Assembly: GCA_015179125.1 (NCBI GenBank)
Contig: WHVA01000016.1
Location: forward strand, 124,001-188,000
DNA: 64,000 bases
Source of the DNA: Gautieria morchelliformis
Lineage: Eukaryota; Basidiomycota; Agaricomycetes; Gomphales; Gomphaceae
Direction of reading: 5' to 3'
In this document: positions 29,818-42,084 of the stretch, piece by piece
Position numbering within the stretch: the first letter of the stretch is position 1
Layout: the number at the start of each line of letters is the position of its first letter
Made by a program: the position numbers and the translations under genes
Notes under the pieces: model-generated
What the model saw: only the letters and a program-made list of their open reading frames with translations
What the model was told of the DNA's origin: nothing
The model's database searches: none

Positions 29818-30470
29818 TTAGATCCTGATGTGCGCGGGCGCGCCCGACGTGGGGTCCTTGTTGATCCACAACTCTGTGGGGTCGAGCAGCGCGAGGTCCA
29901 CGACCTCGAGCACGCGCTTGTGGAAGCGGGCCGCGCGCGCGTCGGTGCCGGCGTCGACGACGGTGCTGTTGGCGGACGTTGTGGGCGCTGAGGTTGTGGA
30001 GGGATGATCATGTGGCGGGCGGCGGCGGTGGACGCAAAGGACATGACGGAGCCGGGCGCGTCCGCGGAGGACGCATAGAAGGCGGAGGGCGTGGTCGGAG
30101 TCTGAGGTGGGGGCGACGGCGGGGCAGCGCAGCGTCATGGCCTTGCGCTAGATCTACAGAGAATCGTCCATTGCCAAACGTGGCTGTCGACGGGGACGCC
30201 GTGCCCGTGCCCGGGCGGTCGCGCGACGGTTGGGCTGGAGCGGAGATTGAGCGGGTGGTTCGACTTTGCGTGGGGCGGGTGGACGACGATGAAGGTCTAA
30301 TCTGTTACGTGAGGTCGTGGACTGACAGCAGGCTGAACTAGACCTGCCTTGTTCGAGGAGAGATTTTTTTCTTGTGCTTCTTGTTCGAGTTCTCGGACGG
30401 TTTGGGGGCGTCCTTCCTGCTGGCGGGGCGCGTCTTCGGCGAGCTTGGCGTGCAGGAAGAATTAAGGAGA
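29818..30470 (-). pseudogene. GC-rich C-terminal exon fragments of an unidentified protein
   Basis: The minus strand shows codon-biased, GC-rich sequence in shifting frames. It starts with an Arg/Glu-rich stretch (EDAPRQQEGRPQTVRELEQE near 30430), then a Ser/Thr/Pro-rich stretch with TATFGNGRFSVDLA, then SAFYASSADAPGSVMSFAS, and a final TVVDAGTDARAARFHKRVLE... ending APAHIRI and a stop at 29824-29826. Frames do not connect without changes, so it looks like a decayed gene end. I do not recognise the family. Confidence 0.35.
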
Positions 30471-31685
30471 ATGTGGAGCATGTGGGTATAGTGGTGGGAA
30501 GAGAGAGGAGAGCGGCCGCAGTCAGCTCGTGACTAGAAACGTAAGTGCGGTGACGTCCCACCTGAGTATAGCAACTGCACACGACACTCACCACCGTCGG
30601 AGGCTGCATTTGTATCCGGACAGCAGCACGCCGACCCAGTGCACGGTCAGAGCCCCCTGCTAGCGCCAGCATGCTTCTCGAGAAGCGCACGCCGGCGTTG
30701 CACGTCGATGAGTAGCGGTCTGTCCGCGGAACGGGGGCTCGGCGGGCGTGGGCATCGCTGTGGGCGCCTGGGGGTCTGTATTCCGGCGTGCGACCTGTCG
30801 AGAAACACACACGAAGTGCCAAGCCTGAGTATCGATCGATCCGGCCACGCGCTGCACCGCCATGCGCCGACGCGGCCTTGTCCCTGATCTATTCTTAGCC
30901 TCGGCGAATGTCTGCGCGGCTAACCGGCGTCTAGGCGTCTCGTATGACACGCTCGGCAATACACGTGGGCTGCGCGCCAGCGTCGACATCCTGCCGTGGC
31001 TCAGTGCTCAAACAATCGCTGCACCAGAAGTGTGCGTCTCAGCGACCTTTGTATCGAGATGCCATGTCATTTGAAGTTCACCGCTCGCTGCCACTCCCGT
31101 CCGCATCGTTGAACCATCGCAACATCCGTCAGACCCTATACACGGGCCACGAGTGCTTGCGGCATGCGTGGCCGCTGTAGGCGACGCAACCCCGTCACAG
31201 GGCGTGTACGCCAATGGTGGAGGCACTAGTAGCACGCCTATCCCATCGAAGGCGTGTCCACTTCCAGCCCTCCTATTGTTATGCTGTTCATCCTTGCTCT
31301 GCATTTTCATTAGCTACGTCGCAGTTGCGGGGAACGCGCGGAGCATGTCGTGCAGGAGGCCTGTCGAGTGGGAGTTCCTTATCCACCCGCTGTTCGTCGA
31401 GCATGCATACCCCCGCCTCGCACAGCCCGGCTCGAATGGACATGGCTGGCATCGTAAGTCCAATATATTAAGTGCCGCAGTGGCCCCGTACGCTCGGTGC
31501 ACTCCATGATTACCCTCTCAACAGGCTCGCCTAACATCAGCCACGTATGGGAGGCCACCACCGAATGAACTATATGCGCCAGTCCGCCCCTGCGACGTCT
31601 AATATAGCTATGGCTTCAGCAGCATTCTAGGCCACGCGTATGCATTCACCTTTGCAGGAAATCGACATAAATACACGTATGCGTC
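30471..31685. other. Interval without a recognised gene
   Basis: GC-rich, with many short overlapping ORFs on both strands, none with a motif I can name. Composition resembles decayed coding DNA. Some splice-like signals occur but no consistent exon chain. Confidence 0.3.
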
Positions 31686-33835
31686 GTCACGGGCCATAGC
31701 ATACACCAGACACACTATAAAAATCACGCCTCAAGAGGAGATACCCTACTTGCACTCCTGCCTTATCACGCACGCGGGGTTGCTCAACCTCACGTGACGT
31801 ATCGCCGAAAATATGTAATGCGTGACATGGCCTCTCCCCCACCACCTCCCCGCAAACGCCGCAATGTTGGAGCTCCACCCCGGGGATCGGATCGCCCGCT
31901 ATCCTTATCTGCCTCCGCGTCTCGTTCGACCCTAGCGCTGATTGTGCTGTGCCACCACGTAGGCATGTGCACGTTGGCTGTGCGTCTCCGAAAGAATGCC
32001 TTATAACGCACAGCGAAACAGCGCACGAGAGCCTGGGGCGACTCCATATTTGATGGAAAACGGTTTGAGACGGGACGGGTGATTCAACGCTGAGCGCTGC
32101 GCGAGGATTGGCGCCTCGACAGGGACCTCGAATTGCGGGGTTTGTGGATGGGTGAGTGGGTACAGAAGTATTCGTTTCTGTTCCTCCTTTTGGCCAAGGG
32201 TACTCCACATAGCTCAGCAACCAGCAACAGAACAAGAGTGCGCACGGACGGGGTTGAAAGGGAGGGAGATCCACACAAGACGACCCACCTACTGCCACCA
32301 GGATCCTGGCCGGGGAATCTGGATCAAATCCCTACCTACATTTTAAATGTCGACGTGTTCGGCTGCGTTATCCGAGTCGTCTCGTATTGTTGTCACGTCG
32401 CGTCCTCTCCTGCTGTGCTCGTTGGTTTGCCGTTGTCCATCTCCGTCTGTCCTGTCATATATCGCCCCATCGCCCACTAATCCATAAATCATAATCCAGC
32501 CGGACTGACCGCACGTGCCCCCATTCCCGCGTCGCGTGTGACGCGTGTATCATGCGGTGCGGGTGCGGTCCGACCCTGCGAGCTCCCCAAGGAAACCAGA
32601 GCCGTCCATATATTGCGTCTGTGTCATGCTCATGCTGCTCCTGATAGCTATAGAGTCAGGCGTCGATGTTGCATGTTGTCTTGGTTGGTTAGCGCTCGCC
32701 CTTGCCAACATTCTGATGTGACCAAGTACGACGAAGCCTCAATTTGCTCACTCAGAATCGCCAGTATCCGGTCGATAACGCCATGCATGGAAATCCTGTG
32801 AGACTTGATGAGTCTATCTGTGTAATGTTGCTTGCATTGTTTGACTGTGGATCCAACCAGGTTGGCTTGTTACGGTGTTTCAAGGGAGCTGACATTATGA
32901 TTCACGACAGCGGATGACTGCAAAAGCACCCCAGATGTCCAATACCGTAGATTCCTGTAAGGTCGCGTTGTCTTCATACTAATATATCATACCAAGCTAG
33001 ACCTGCAAGCACGTCTCAGATCACTTCAGTAGCTTCCTGTCCACCAGGCACAGCCTCTATGTCATCATCCCGCGAGTGTACCATATCGCGCGGATACCAT
33101 GTCATGGTGCTCCATTGAAATTCGTGGTCTCTTCATAAGACCTCGTCTCACGTCTTACATGACATGCCGCCAAAATGAGAATCGACGCGTGGCCCCATAG
33201 AGTATCCAGCAACATTGGCACGAGCTGATACATCTGCCGAGGTCATCCAGCATCGCGGTAGAATTACAGCCACAGTCATGGCGTTGATCTGAGCTGGCCA
33301 GGCTAGGTCTCTTATATCATCTCATCTCATTTCCTCTTCGAAGGTGACACACCGGAGAGGTGTCATCTTAATATACACCAGTGAGCTTGTCGCAGGTGGT
33401 TTTCATGTGATGTGGCGCTGACACGGCACTGAGTCGTCAAGGAGTGCCACGTATGCTTACATGACGACAAGTTTTAAACGGATCTTGGCGACCATGCCGC
33501 CCAGGCAAATCGTATATAATAACCAATGCCTGGCAAGAAGCCAGGGCTCAATTACGAGCCCGAGCCAGGCTAACGATATCTGATGCTTCGACGTTGTATT
33601 GCTAACCTTAATTTTTTACATCCAATGTTTGATCAGACCCTTCCGCCTTGTAATTGTGCCATGTTTCGGCACTGATATAGGATGCTATGAATATCTGTCG
33701 ACCTGGCAGCACCCATGGCTAGAATCTTATATAGAGACACCTTCCGCGGTCTGCTACTCCAACCCCACATCGCTACGCAAAACTTAGTCCCTCGTCTGCA
33801 TCCCAATTTTTCTTTCTTGCACCATGGCTCAGACG
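31686..33835 (+). repeat. DUF6533 copy C: inverted 5' flank plus the first codons
   Basis: Reverse complement of 10758-12600, with ordered matches all along: TGCACGTTGGCTGTGCG, GGATCCTGGCC, GCCCTTGCCAACATTCTGATG, CTTGGTATGATATATTAGTATG-type blocks. At 33720-33737 is the promoter-like AGAATCTTATATAGAGAC. It ends with a start codon at 33824 (MAQT) identical to copy B, and is cut there by the copia LTR at 33836. The rest of the gene is not on the far side of that element. Confidence 0.7.
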
Positions 33836-34325
33836 TGTTGGGTGCATTTATGCTCCTGCACCAAAATCAAGCATAATATATTCAATTTGTTGTATGGTGT
33901 TTTCAATCTTTTCTCATACTGTTCTTGTACCATGCATCCACTTCCCTGCTTATTTTCTAAATTTTCCAGTCACTCCCTATCTCTCCATTCCACTCTGTTA
34001 TTTCTATTTTCACAGGCGGCTGCACCCAGCGGAGTTTGAAATGACTTCGACGCGCGAGCCCTTGGGCGCTAAAGGGCCAGGTGCAAGTATATGCCTTCTG
34101 AGACAGGATTACACTCCTCTCTCAGTGACAATAAATTCACTGAGAGAGGCGAGTAGTATTCTTTGTATTTTCATAACATGTTGACTGAAAATCATGTAGT
34201 ACATTTGATTCTAGGTATTGTATTAATACATCAGTGACAATAAATTCACTGAGAGAGTACATTTGATTCTAGCTTTCTAAGAACTCTACCGAACCTTCCC
34301 TGCCATAGCCCCCTAGTTGCTAACA
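33836..34325 (+). repeat. 5' LTR of the decayed copia element
   Basis: Contains the inverted pair CTCTCTCAGTGACAATAAATTCACTGAGAGAG, an 11-bp-arm hairpin near 34116-34147 that is also present in both solo LTRs, and GGGCGCTAAAGGGCC. Confidence 0.92.
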
Positions 34326-34343
34326 AGGGTTATGGGCCCCGCA
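34326..34343 (+). other. Primer-binding site, complementary to the initiator tRNA-Met anticodon arm
   Basis: AGGGTTATGGGCCCCGCA follows the LTR without a gap. GGGTTATGGGCCC is complementary to the anticodon arm (GGGCCCAUAACCC) found in many eukaryotic initiator Met tRNAs, the half-tRNA priming mode known from Drosophila copia. The only plausible gag start codon, ATG at 34332, lies inside this site. Confidence 0.75.
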
Positions 34344-37300
34344 GACACTTCGCAGAAGCTTTTGGGTGTGGAGAAGCTTGCAACAGATGGAAGTAATTGG
34401 CCTCTGTGGCGAGCTACTCTCACAAGTTATTTTGAGTCCAAAAATCTACTCAGGCATATAGAAGGGAGAGCCATTCGACCTCCTGATCCTCCAGTCATGC
34501 CCCCAGGCCATATTCTCACAGAAGCTGAGGAAACTCAGATTGAGAAGGCTGAGGAGAAGCTGGAGAAATATCTTGCCAGAGAAGGACAGGCCAAAACCCA
34601 AATAATCGTCTCAGTGTCAGAGTCACTAGCTCTGATGCTACAGAAGAGACATACAGCAAAAGAAGTCTGGGATGCATTGGTCAATGAGATGACCAAAAAG
34701 CCCAAGATGGTCCTCACCAACCTACAGAGACAGCTTCGCAGTATGAGGTGTCCTGAGGATGGAGACTTGAGAGATCACTTGGACAAGGCCCAAGACCTCT
34801 ATGCTCGTCTCAATGAGATGGGAGCCAGAATTTCTGAAGGAGAGTTCACCGACATCATCCTTGCATCACTTCCACCCTCCTATGAGGCAGTTATGAATGC
34901 CCTTACCACGTCGCTCGAAGAATGTGGAATGCCCTTAGTGCCTGATGATATCATCAGAGTACTAAAGGCTCAATACGACAGGAGAAAGACCCTGAATATT
35001 TCACAAGAAGAGCAGGCATTTATTGGTTCGTCTACGAAAGGGCAGAAGGGCCGGAAAGACCCGAAGGTGTCTACATGCACTAATTGCCACAAGCCTGGAC
35101 ATGCTATTGAGAGTTGGTGGGCTAAAGGAGGTGGTAAAGAAGGCCAGGGGCCACGTCAGAAAAAGAAAGCGAAAGCCAAAAAGAAGAAGGGCAAAGCCAA
35201 GGCGAATGTTGCCGAAGAAGTGTCCTCCGAGGAGGATGAGAGTGGCAGTCCAGCCGCTTTCGCCAACTTCGACTGCTCTAATTTGAGTAGTTTATCTCTG
35301 GACACTGTTGTTATCCTCGACACAGGAACGACCGCACATATGACCCCTCACAAGAATTTATTGAGGGATTACAGTCCATTCTCACAGCCGCGCACAATTC
35401 GTGCAGCCAACAAAGGCACTTTTGATGCCTTCGGTTCAGGCTCACTCGTGCTATCTAACAAGGTTGGAGATAAGACTGTGAACATTACATTGAAGGATAC
35501 GTTCTACGCGCCCAAAATGGCTGTTACCCTCATCTCGATCGGCCGGTGCGATGATGCAGGCTATAACACACAAATAGCGGATCAGAAGTGCACAATATCC
35601 AATCGTAAAGGCAGGATATTGATGCAAGCACCGAAGCTGAATGGCTTATATCGATTTGACTTACAACACACAAGTGCCGAAGCGCATATATGCGCATCAG
35701 CCATGGAGATACATCAAAAAATGGGGCACATTTCACAGAAGTCCCTACAGCATTTGCTCAACCGTGGCATGATATTAGGCATTGAATTGAGCTCGAAAGG
35801 TGACAAGGTTGTTTGCGATGCATGCATTCAAGTGAAGATTGCACGTAAATCACTTCCTCAGGAACCCAGAAGCCGATCATCAAAATTCGGTGACAGAATT
35901 TATTCTGATGTCTGGGGACCAGCGAGACACTCCACAATTGACAAGAAATCCTATTATGTGTCTTTCATTGACGACTACTCAAGGAATCGGTTATCTATTT
36001 GATGGCAAACAAATCGGAAACATTTTCAAAATTCAAACTCTACAAGGCCTTGATGCTTCGACAGAGGAACGTGCACATCAAAGCACTTGTTTCCGACAGA
36101 GGGGGCGAATACACAAGCTCAGAATTTGAACAGCACTTAGCCAAGCAAGGCACGAAGCATCAGTTAACCGTACACGACACCCCAGAGTCGAATGGTGTTG
36201 CTGAACGTTTAAACCGAACTCTAGTTGAAAGAGCTTGTGCCATGCTATTGGAATCAAGTCTTCCTAAGACTTTATGGGGGCATGCAATTTTGCACGCCAA
36301 CTATCTTAGGAATAGGACGCATACAAGAGCTTTGCCAGACAAAACCCCTTTTGAAATGATCCATCACGAGAAACCGAACCTGAAGGACATACACGTGTGG
36401 GGAATTGAAGTCTACGTTAAAGTCAAAGAGGGAAACAAACTAGCAGCCCGTGCCAAAAGAGCTCGGTGGATAGGAATCTCTGGACAGAGCCATGGTCACT
36501 GCATCTACTGGCCTGACTCTCAGAAGGTTTCTGTCGAGCGGAATGTTATATTTGACTCAGAGATGAAGGGGGGCAAAGCTCCAATCATTTCTATTGAAGA
36601 GTCACAGCTACCTACGTCCAGAAAAATGATACAGGCCATCTCGGCGCCAGCACCTATGCCTAGCCGCTTAGTCAGCGAAGAGGCAAAGATCGAGGAAATT
36701 GATGATGATGAACCAGAGGAACGTCTGAAAGAGCTGCAACCCAGTCAGACTGTTGATGTCAGACCTCAAGAAGCTGCTCCAACAAGGAGAAGTGAAAGGA
36801 TCCGTCAGCAGCAGGTGCAGCCGGCCCCAAGTGGTCCCGTAACAAGATCTCAAACTAAGAGACATGCTGGTGCAGATATCACTACACTAGCTTACGAGGA
36901 CATTGAGGACCATCAAGACAAATTATTCGAACAAGATTTATCCTCTGTCACTGACGGCATCAGTGATTATAACCTTGCCATCAGTACACTTTCGACCTCC
37001 GATCAAAACAAAGATAATGTGCTGCCGGATTTAAATCAGACCGAGCCTAGCAATGCAGATGAAGCCTTAAATGATCCTATGTGGAAAGCATCGATGGATA
37101 AAGAGTATAAGGTGCTACTCGACAAAGGTGTATGGGAAGTGGTTAAACCACCTCCTGGGGCAAATATTGTCGGAAATAGATGGGTATTCCTCTGGAAACG
37201 CAATCCAGAAGGTGAACCCATTACACCTAGATCGAGGATGGTCGCCCAAGGCTTTACACAAAGTTTTGGAGTCGACTACAATGAAACCTATGCACCTGTT

Positions 37301-38577
37301 GCTCGGATGACTTCCTTACGGATTATATGCGCCATTGCTGCCAGGAACAATGGCCTATTCACCAAATGGATGTGGACAGTGCGTATTTGAATGCTACACT
37401 GCCAGAACCTATTTACATGAGACAGCCGTATGGATATGAGACCGGAGACAAAGATGATGTCCTCCTGCTGAAGAAAGCACTTTACGGCCTCAAACAGTCT
37501 GGAAGGGAATGGTACAAACGTCTGAGTGGTGAATTTCTCAAGCTAGGATTCACTAAATCAGCTTCGGATGGAGCTGTATTTTGCAGACGTGGACCGAGAG
37601 GGCATGCGATTATTGCAACGGCGGTGACGACCTCACTATCACAGCTGAGAGTCAACCGATCCTCGATGGGGTAAAGCATGACCTTGCCCAGATCTTCAGT
37701 ATGAAAGATCTAGGCGAGATTCACTGGCTTTTGAACCTCAAAATCGAAAGAGATTGGAATAACAAATCGATTGCAATATCACAAGCCGCATACATCCAAA
37801 AATCATCAAAAAATTCAATTGGATGATGCCAAAACATTTTCCACGCCTCTCGACCCAGCCGTCAAATTATCCAGGGACCAATGCCCTTCCACAGACGAAG
37901 ACAAACAGAAGATGTCAAGAATTCCATACAGACAAGCGATAGGATCATTGATGTGGGCAGCAGTAGCCACTCGACCGGACATTGCATTCGCAGTGTCATT
38001 ACTTTCTCAATTCCTCGAAAACCCAGGTCCAACACATTGGCATGCAGTCAAACGTGTCTTTAAATATCTAAAAGGCACGATGGACTACAAATTGACACTT
38101 GGGAAGAATCGAGACGGCCTCATTGGATATTCAGATGCGGATTGGGCTTCTCAAGAGCACAGGCACTCATACTCGGCTTATATTTTTCAGATTGATGGAG
38201 GGACAGTATCATGGAGTTGTCAAAAACAATCCATAGTAGCCCTTTCATCAACTGAAGCCGAATTCGTTGCCCTGACTCATGCGAGCAAAGAAGCCTTATG
38301 GATGCGCCACTTTATTTCTGAAGTGTTCCAACCGCTGAATTGTCCCATCAAACTTTATTCAGACAATCAATCAGCCATTGCCATTGTCTATGGCACTCAA
38401 CAACACACGAGGACCAAACATTTTGACATTAGATTATATTTCATCCGAGATATAGTCGAAGACGAAGAAATTAAGCTTGTGTACCTACCAACGGAACACA
38501 TGCTAGCCGATCTTCTCACTAAAGGACTTCCTAGTCCTAGAGTGAGAATCCTCAATGAGAGAATCGGAATATATTAA
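34332..38577 (+). pseudogene. gag-pol: copia gag-pol polyprotein with four frameshifts
   Basis: Starts MGPADTSQKLLGVEKLATDG. Gag UBN2-type region (NWPLWRATLTSYFESKNLL, LRSMRCPEDGDLRDHLDKA), zinc knuckle CTNCHKPGHAIESWW (last Cys lost to Trp), a Lys-rich basic stretch, protease ILDTGTTAHMTPHK, integrase core (DVWGPARHS, SFIDDYSRN, SDRGGEYTSSEF, DTPESNGVAERLNRT), RT (RWVFLWKRNPEGE, SRMVAQGFTQ, QMDVDSAYLNATL) and RNase H (GYSDADWASQEHRHSYSAY, STEAEFVALTHASKE, SDNQSAIAIVYG). Frame breaks fall at about 35985, 37350, 37630 and 37800. At the third, the RT catalytic motif reads AVDD. The stop is at 38575-38577. Confidence 0.92.
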
Positions 38578-38590
38578 GCTTGAGGGGGCG

Positions 38591-39079
38591 TGTTGGGTGC
38601 ATATATGCTCCTGCACCTAAATCAAGCATAATATATTCAATTTACTGTATGGTGTTTCAATCTTTTCTCATACTGTTCTTGTACCATGCATCCACTTCCC
38701 TGCTTATTTTCGAAATTTTCCAGCCACTCCTTATCTCCTCATTCTACTCTGTTATTTCTATTTTCACAGACGGCTGCACCCAGCGGAGTTTGAAATGACT
38801 TCGACGCGCGAGCCCTTAGGCGCTAAAGGGCCGGGTGCAGGTATATGCGTTCTGAGACAGGATTGTACTCCTCTCTCAGTGACAATAAATTCACTGAGAG
38901 AGGCGAGTAGTATTCTTCATATTTACATAGCATGTTGACTGAAAATCATGTAGTGTATTTGATTCTAGGTATTGTATTAATATATCAGTGACAATAAATT
39001 CACTGAGAGAGTGTATTTGATTCTAGCTTTCTAAGAACTCTACCGAACCTTCCCTGCCATAGCCCCTGAGTTGCTAACA
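38591..39079 (+). repeat. 3' LTR of the decayed copia element
   Basis: Differs from the 5' LTR at a few per cent of sites by eye (for example CACCTAAATC versus CACCAAAATC, GACGGCTG versus GGCGGCTG), consistent with an older insertion than the 18.3-kb element. Confidence 0.92.
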
Positions 39080-41073
39080 ATATCTCTGTAGAGTGACCCT
39101 CTTATTTTATTTGAGCACATGTACTGAATTATGCATATATATTATACAGGGACCACGGCCGCAACTCCCCCTGGAATTATTGGAGCCATGCCTAGCACTA
39201 AATCTGGATCCCAACACTCTCGCCTTCCCTGAACACCATCTTTCACCACGGCAGCATCGTGAGACAGGGTGTGAGCGCTCTCAATGACATAGCAGAACAG
39301 GTGCTGAGAGCCAGTGCGTGTTACGCTTCAGACTCAGACCATGCCGCCAATCTATAGTACAGATCCTAGTGACCCCGATGCACGCTATGTTCACTTCCAT
39401 GAAAAAATACCTTCCGGGTAGGCATTGAATTATATCTTACTTCATGTCTTGTTGATCTCTAGGTGCCCTTGCAGACAGTGAGCTGAGTCGACCATTACGC
39501 ACGTCCTGCTCGTTCTTTTGCACGTGGGGGATCGTGCGTTGTTTCCGAGACAAATACCAATTGGCCACGCGTGACTTCACTCGTGCGCTCAAAGAGGCAA
39601 GGAACAGCCAAACACTCTCATATGATCACAACTGACTCAAATTGTGGTAACAAAACCAAGGAACAAATCGAAAACTCACGGTCAAGCGCCACCCAATGGC
39701 ACTGCAGTTGCCAAAGGATGTATATGACTTTATATTTATCCATGCATGCTTACCAGCCGCTCGAAGATAATATAGGCCAGACGCGCTCCGACCGCTCTAG
39801 TGAGTCATCCTTGTTCTCGTTGTTATTAGCTCACCGTATGGTTCCTTCGTTAGGAGTGCATCGAGTCGGGGCCGCCTAGGAAACTGGCAAGTAAATCATT
39901 GCTAATCTCATACGCACATTGGTATTGCACTACAGAGCAACAGAATCTCTTACCCTTCCAAAAGGGTTCTTGGGTGCGTTTGCCCGTGTTCACTTGAGCT
40001 TGAGTCTCTATTGTTCTTGCTGCTTATTATCACACGCACCAGATGAACGAGAACGCACCCTCTGGCTCCAAATCCAAGAATTTATGTATGTCTGGCCACG
40101 GCACTCCGACCTTTCTCCGCATTCATTCGTCCCGCTCCCGCATTCACGATAAATTTACGTAGGTTCCAGCTCGCACTCACACTAACGCGCAATGGCAATT
40201 GATCATCTCTCGACTTGAAGCACAGCCTCACCCCTCACACGCCAGATATATGGCTGGCTTCTCGCTCTTGCAAAGCACTTATTAGGCTCTCGACTCGCAT
40301 CCGTACTCGTTCTCGTGCAATCTTGGCTCTTGTCAACTCTCACTGGCAACTCTCACTGGCTTTCACATTGCACACTCGTTCTTGCTCACTCTCGGCTCTC
40401 TTCTGCTCGCACTGGCTTTCGCATCGCGCACTTGTTCTTGAACACTCTCGGTCCAGCCTCGACTCACACTGGCTTTGGCATTGCACACGCTCAGCTCTCG
40501 TCGACTAGACTTGCACCCGCATCAGTGTTGGGTATCTCACTTGAAGGACTATGATTATGATATCCGGCTCTGTATCCAGTTGATACTGAATTATAGAAAT
40601 AAATTGCACTTTTTTCCAGTTCTAAATACCTGGATTACAGTGGCTCCAGAACTGTACTTAAGTGCAAAAAAGCGCGTGAAGTGACATTGGCGCTATGTAA
40701 ATTCAGTACGGGTCAAACGAGCCGTCCATATCTCTGCGTACTGTTCTTCAGCCCTGCGGAACTGAACTTCAGTGCATCCAGAACTGATATTTCAGTTCAT
40801 CAGGTACTGAAGGTCAGGTCCCGCGCTTCCTGCAGTGTCAAGATAACTTGCCCAGCACCGCACTTTGAGCCAAAAAATCTCCTTAAGAAATTTGAGTAAA
40901 ACTCAAAATATCTTCTGAGTATTTGCCAAATAGCTCCTATCGAGATATTTAGCTTATATGTGAGCCAATATTCCAAATATTATCCAAGTCTCAGCCGGGG
41001 ATATATATGGACTTGTTATTTTTGCTTCGGTGCATAGTAGTGTAAGTAATATATATATCATATACATAATTCT
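39080..41073. other. Intergenic with low-complexity and MITE-like parts
   Basis: 39339-39417 could be a first exon (MPPIYSTDPSDPDARYVHF...) with donor GTAGGC and a later acceptor CTCTAG, but nothing recognisable follows. 40210-40520 is a degenerate CTCTCACTGGCTTTC/GCACACTCGTTCTTG repeat. 40580-40836 contains the CACTG-ended foldback family (ACTTAAGTGC, ending TTCCTGCAGTG). Confidence 0.35.
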
Positions 41074-41160
41074 ATGTTGCGCGTCATCACCCTCGACGCG
41101 TTGTTGACGCGTCACTGTTGCACAAAAAGTCCGACGTGCCGACTGCTACAGTTGTACCAT

Positions 41161-42080
41161 ACCGTCAACATGCCATCCATACGTTCACGCATCCCTGCAC
41201 CCTGCCACTGCACAGACTGCAGGGGGCACTTGCTTCAGATCCCTCGCACCCGTGAGCGTCACCTCAAGGCAGACGAGGTAAACCACGCACTCGAGCGCAA
41301 ACCCCAAGCCATGGCCCGCCAAGCTTTGAGAGACAAGTCTGCGATGAGATCTTCTCCTTATGGTCGTGATATAGCCTCGATGCACGTGAGATCATCAGGG
41401 AACGCACGTCATGAGGCATCAATCACCATGATCAGCGGCTTTGACTTTGAGCAAGGCCAATCAGGTAAGGATAAGCCCAGAATAGGCGTCTTCGATGTTC
41501 CAGCAAGTGAGGGAGATGGAATGGATTGCTGGAGTCACGATATGCAGGATACACGCAGCGAGAGCGAAGGTGAGCCCGGCCTACAGGAAAGCACAGCTCC
41601 TAGTGGGCCATCTCCATTGACCAAATGGCCACAGAGGCACATGGCAGTGCAGCTGACTCTGAGCTTTCATCTATGGCTGGGTCTCGGGGACCAACTGTGG
41701 ACTTTTTTTCTGATGACTCGCTTTCTAGCTCTTTTGCTGGCGATCTTCCTGCTGGTTCCGACAATGACGACGATCTGGTTGATTTGACTCATGACCCGGC
41801 CTTTGTACAATGGGGAACCTTGTTTCCATCTGATGATCCTTCAGCTGAGCCAGATCCATCGGACCCCGATACTCCTTTCGATCCCACTCTTCTGCCAGCT
41901 GCTTTTGCTGAACATCCCATCGTCCGCGAGGCCTATGTTTGCGCGTTTATCGCCAGCACATTTGGAGGAACCACAAATATCACAACACAAGCCATGCTAG
42001 AATCATCCCGAAGTACAATTGCTTCGTTTCTACAGCGAGACCCTGCGCTCGGCGAAATTGATCTCAAGAGCTTCGCAATC
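41161..42080 (+). pseudogene. CACTA/EnSpm tnp2-type transposase, N-terminal region
   Basis: Opens with a Cys-rich module CHCTDCRGHLLQIPRTRERH of the kind that starts basidiomycete tnp2 proteins. After a disordered acidic stretch (a frame change or intron near 41610; second frame SSMAGSRGPTVDFFSDD) comes EHPIVREAYVCAFIASTFGG followed by FLQRDPALGEIDL, which resembles the helical region ahead of the tnp2 catalytic domain. The similarity ends at about 42080 and no catalytic domain follows, so only the 5' end of the element's gene remains. Other families with CxxC-start modules (KDZ) cannot be excluded. Confidence 0.45.
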
Positions 42081-42084
42081 ACTA

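Larger units (their letters stand above)
33836..39079 (+). mobile_element. Ty1/copia LTR retrotransposon, decayed, no matching TSD
   Basis: LTRs at 33836-34325 (490 bp) and 38591-39079 (489 bp), TGTTGGGTGC...TTGCTAACA. The primer-binding site AGGGTTATGGGCCCCGCA sits directly after the 5' LTR and the polypurine tract CTTGAGGGGGCG directly before the 3' LTR. gag-pol order is that of copia. The flanks AGACG (33831-33835) and ATATC (39080-39084) differ, so there is no target duplication, which suggests recombination between two elements. Solo LTRs of this family occur at 5691-6187 and 57093-57581. Confidence 0.92.

Noticed and set aside
30154..30822. Minus-strand ORF of 222 residues
   Set aside because: Arg/Pro-rich, GC-driven open frame; the more protein-like frame in the overlapping part is a different one (29818-30470).
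31687..32298. Minus-strand ORF of 203 residues
   Set aside because: Lies in a duplicated non-coding flank; the homologous stretch at 12160-12600 does not keep the frame, so coding is unlikely.
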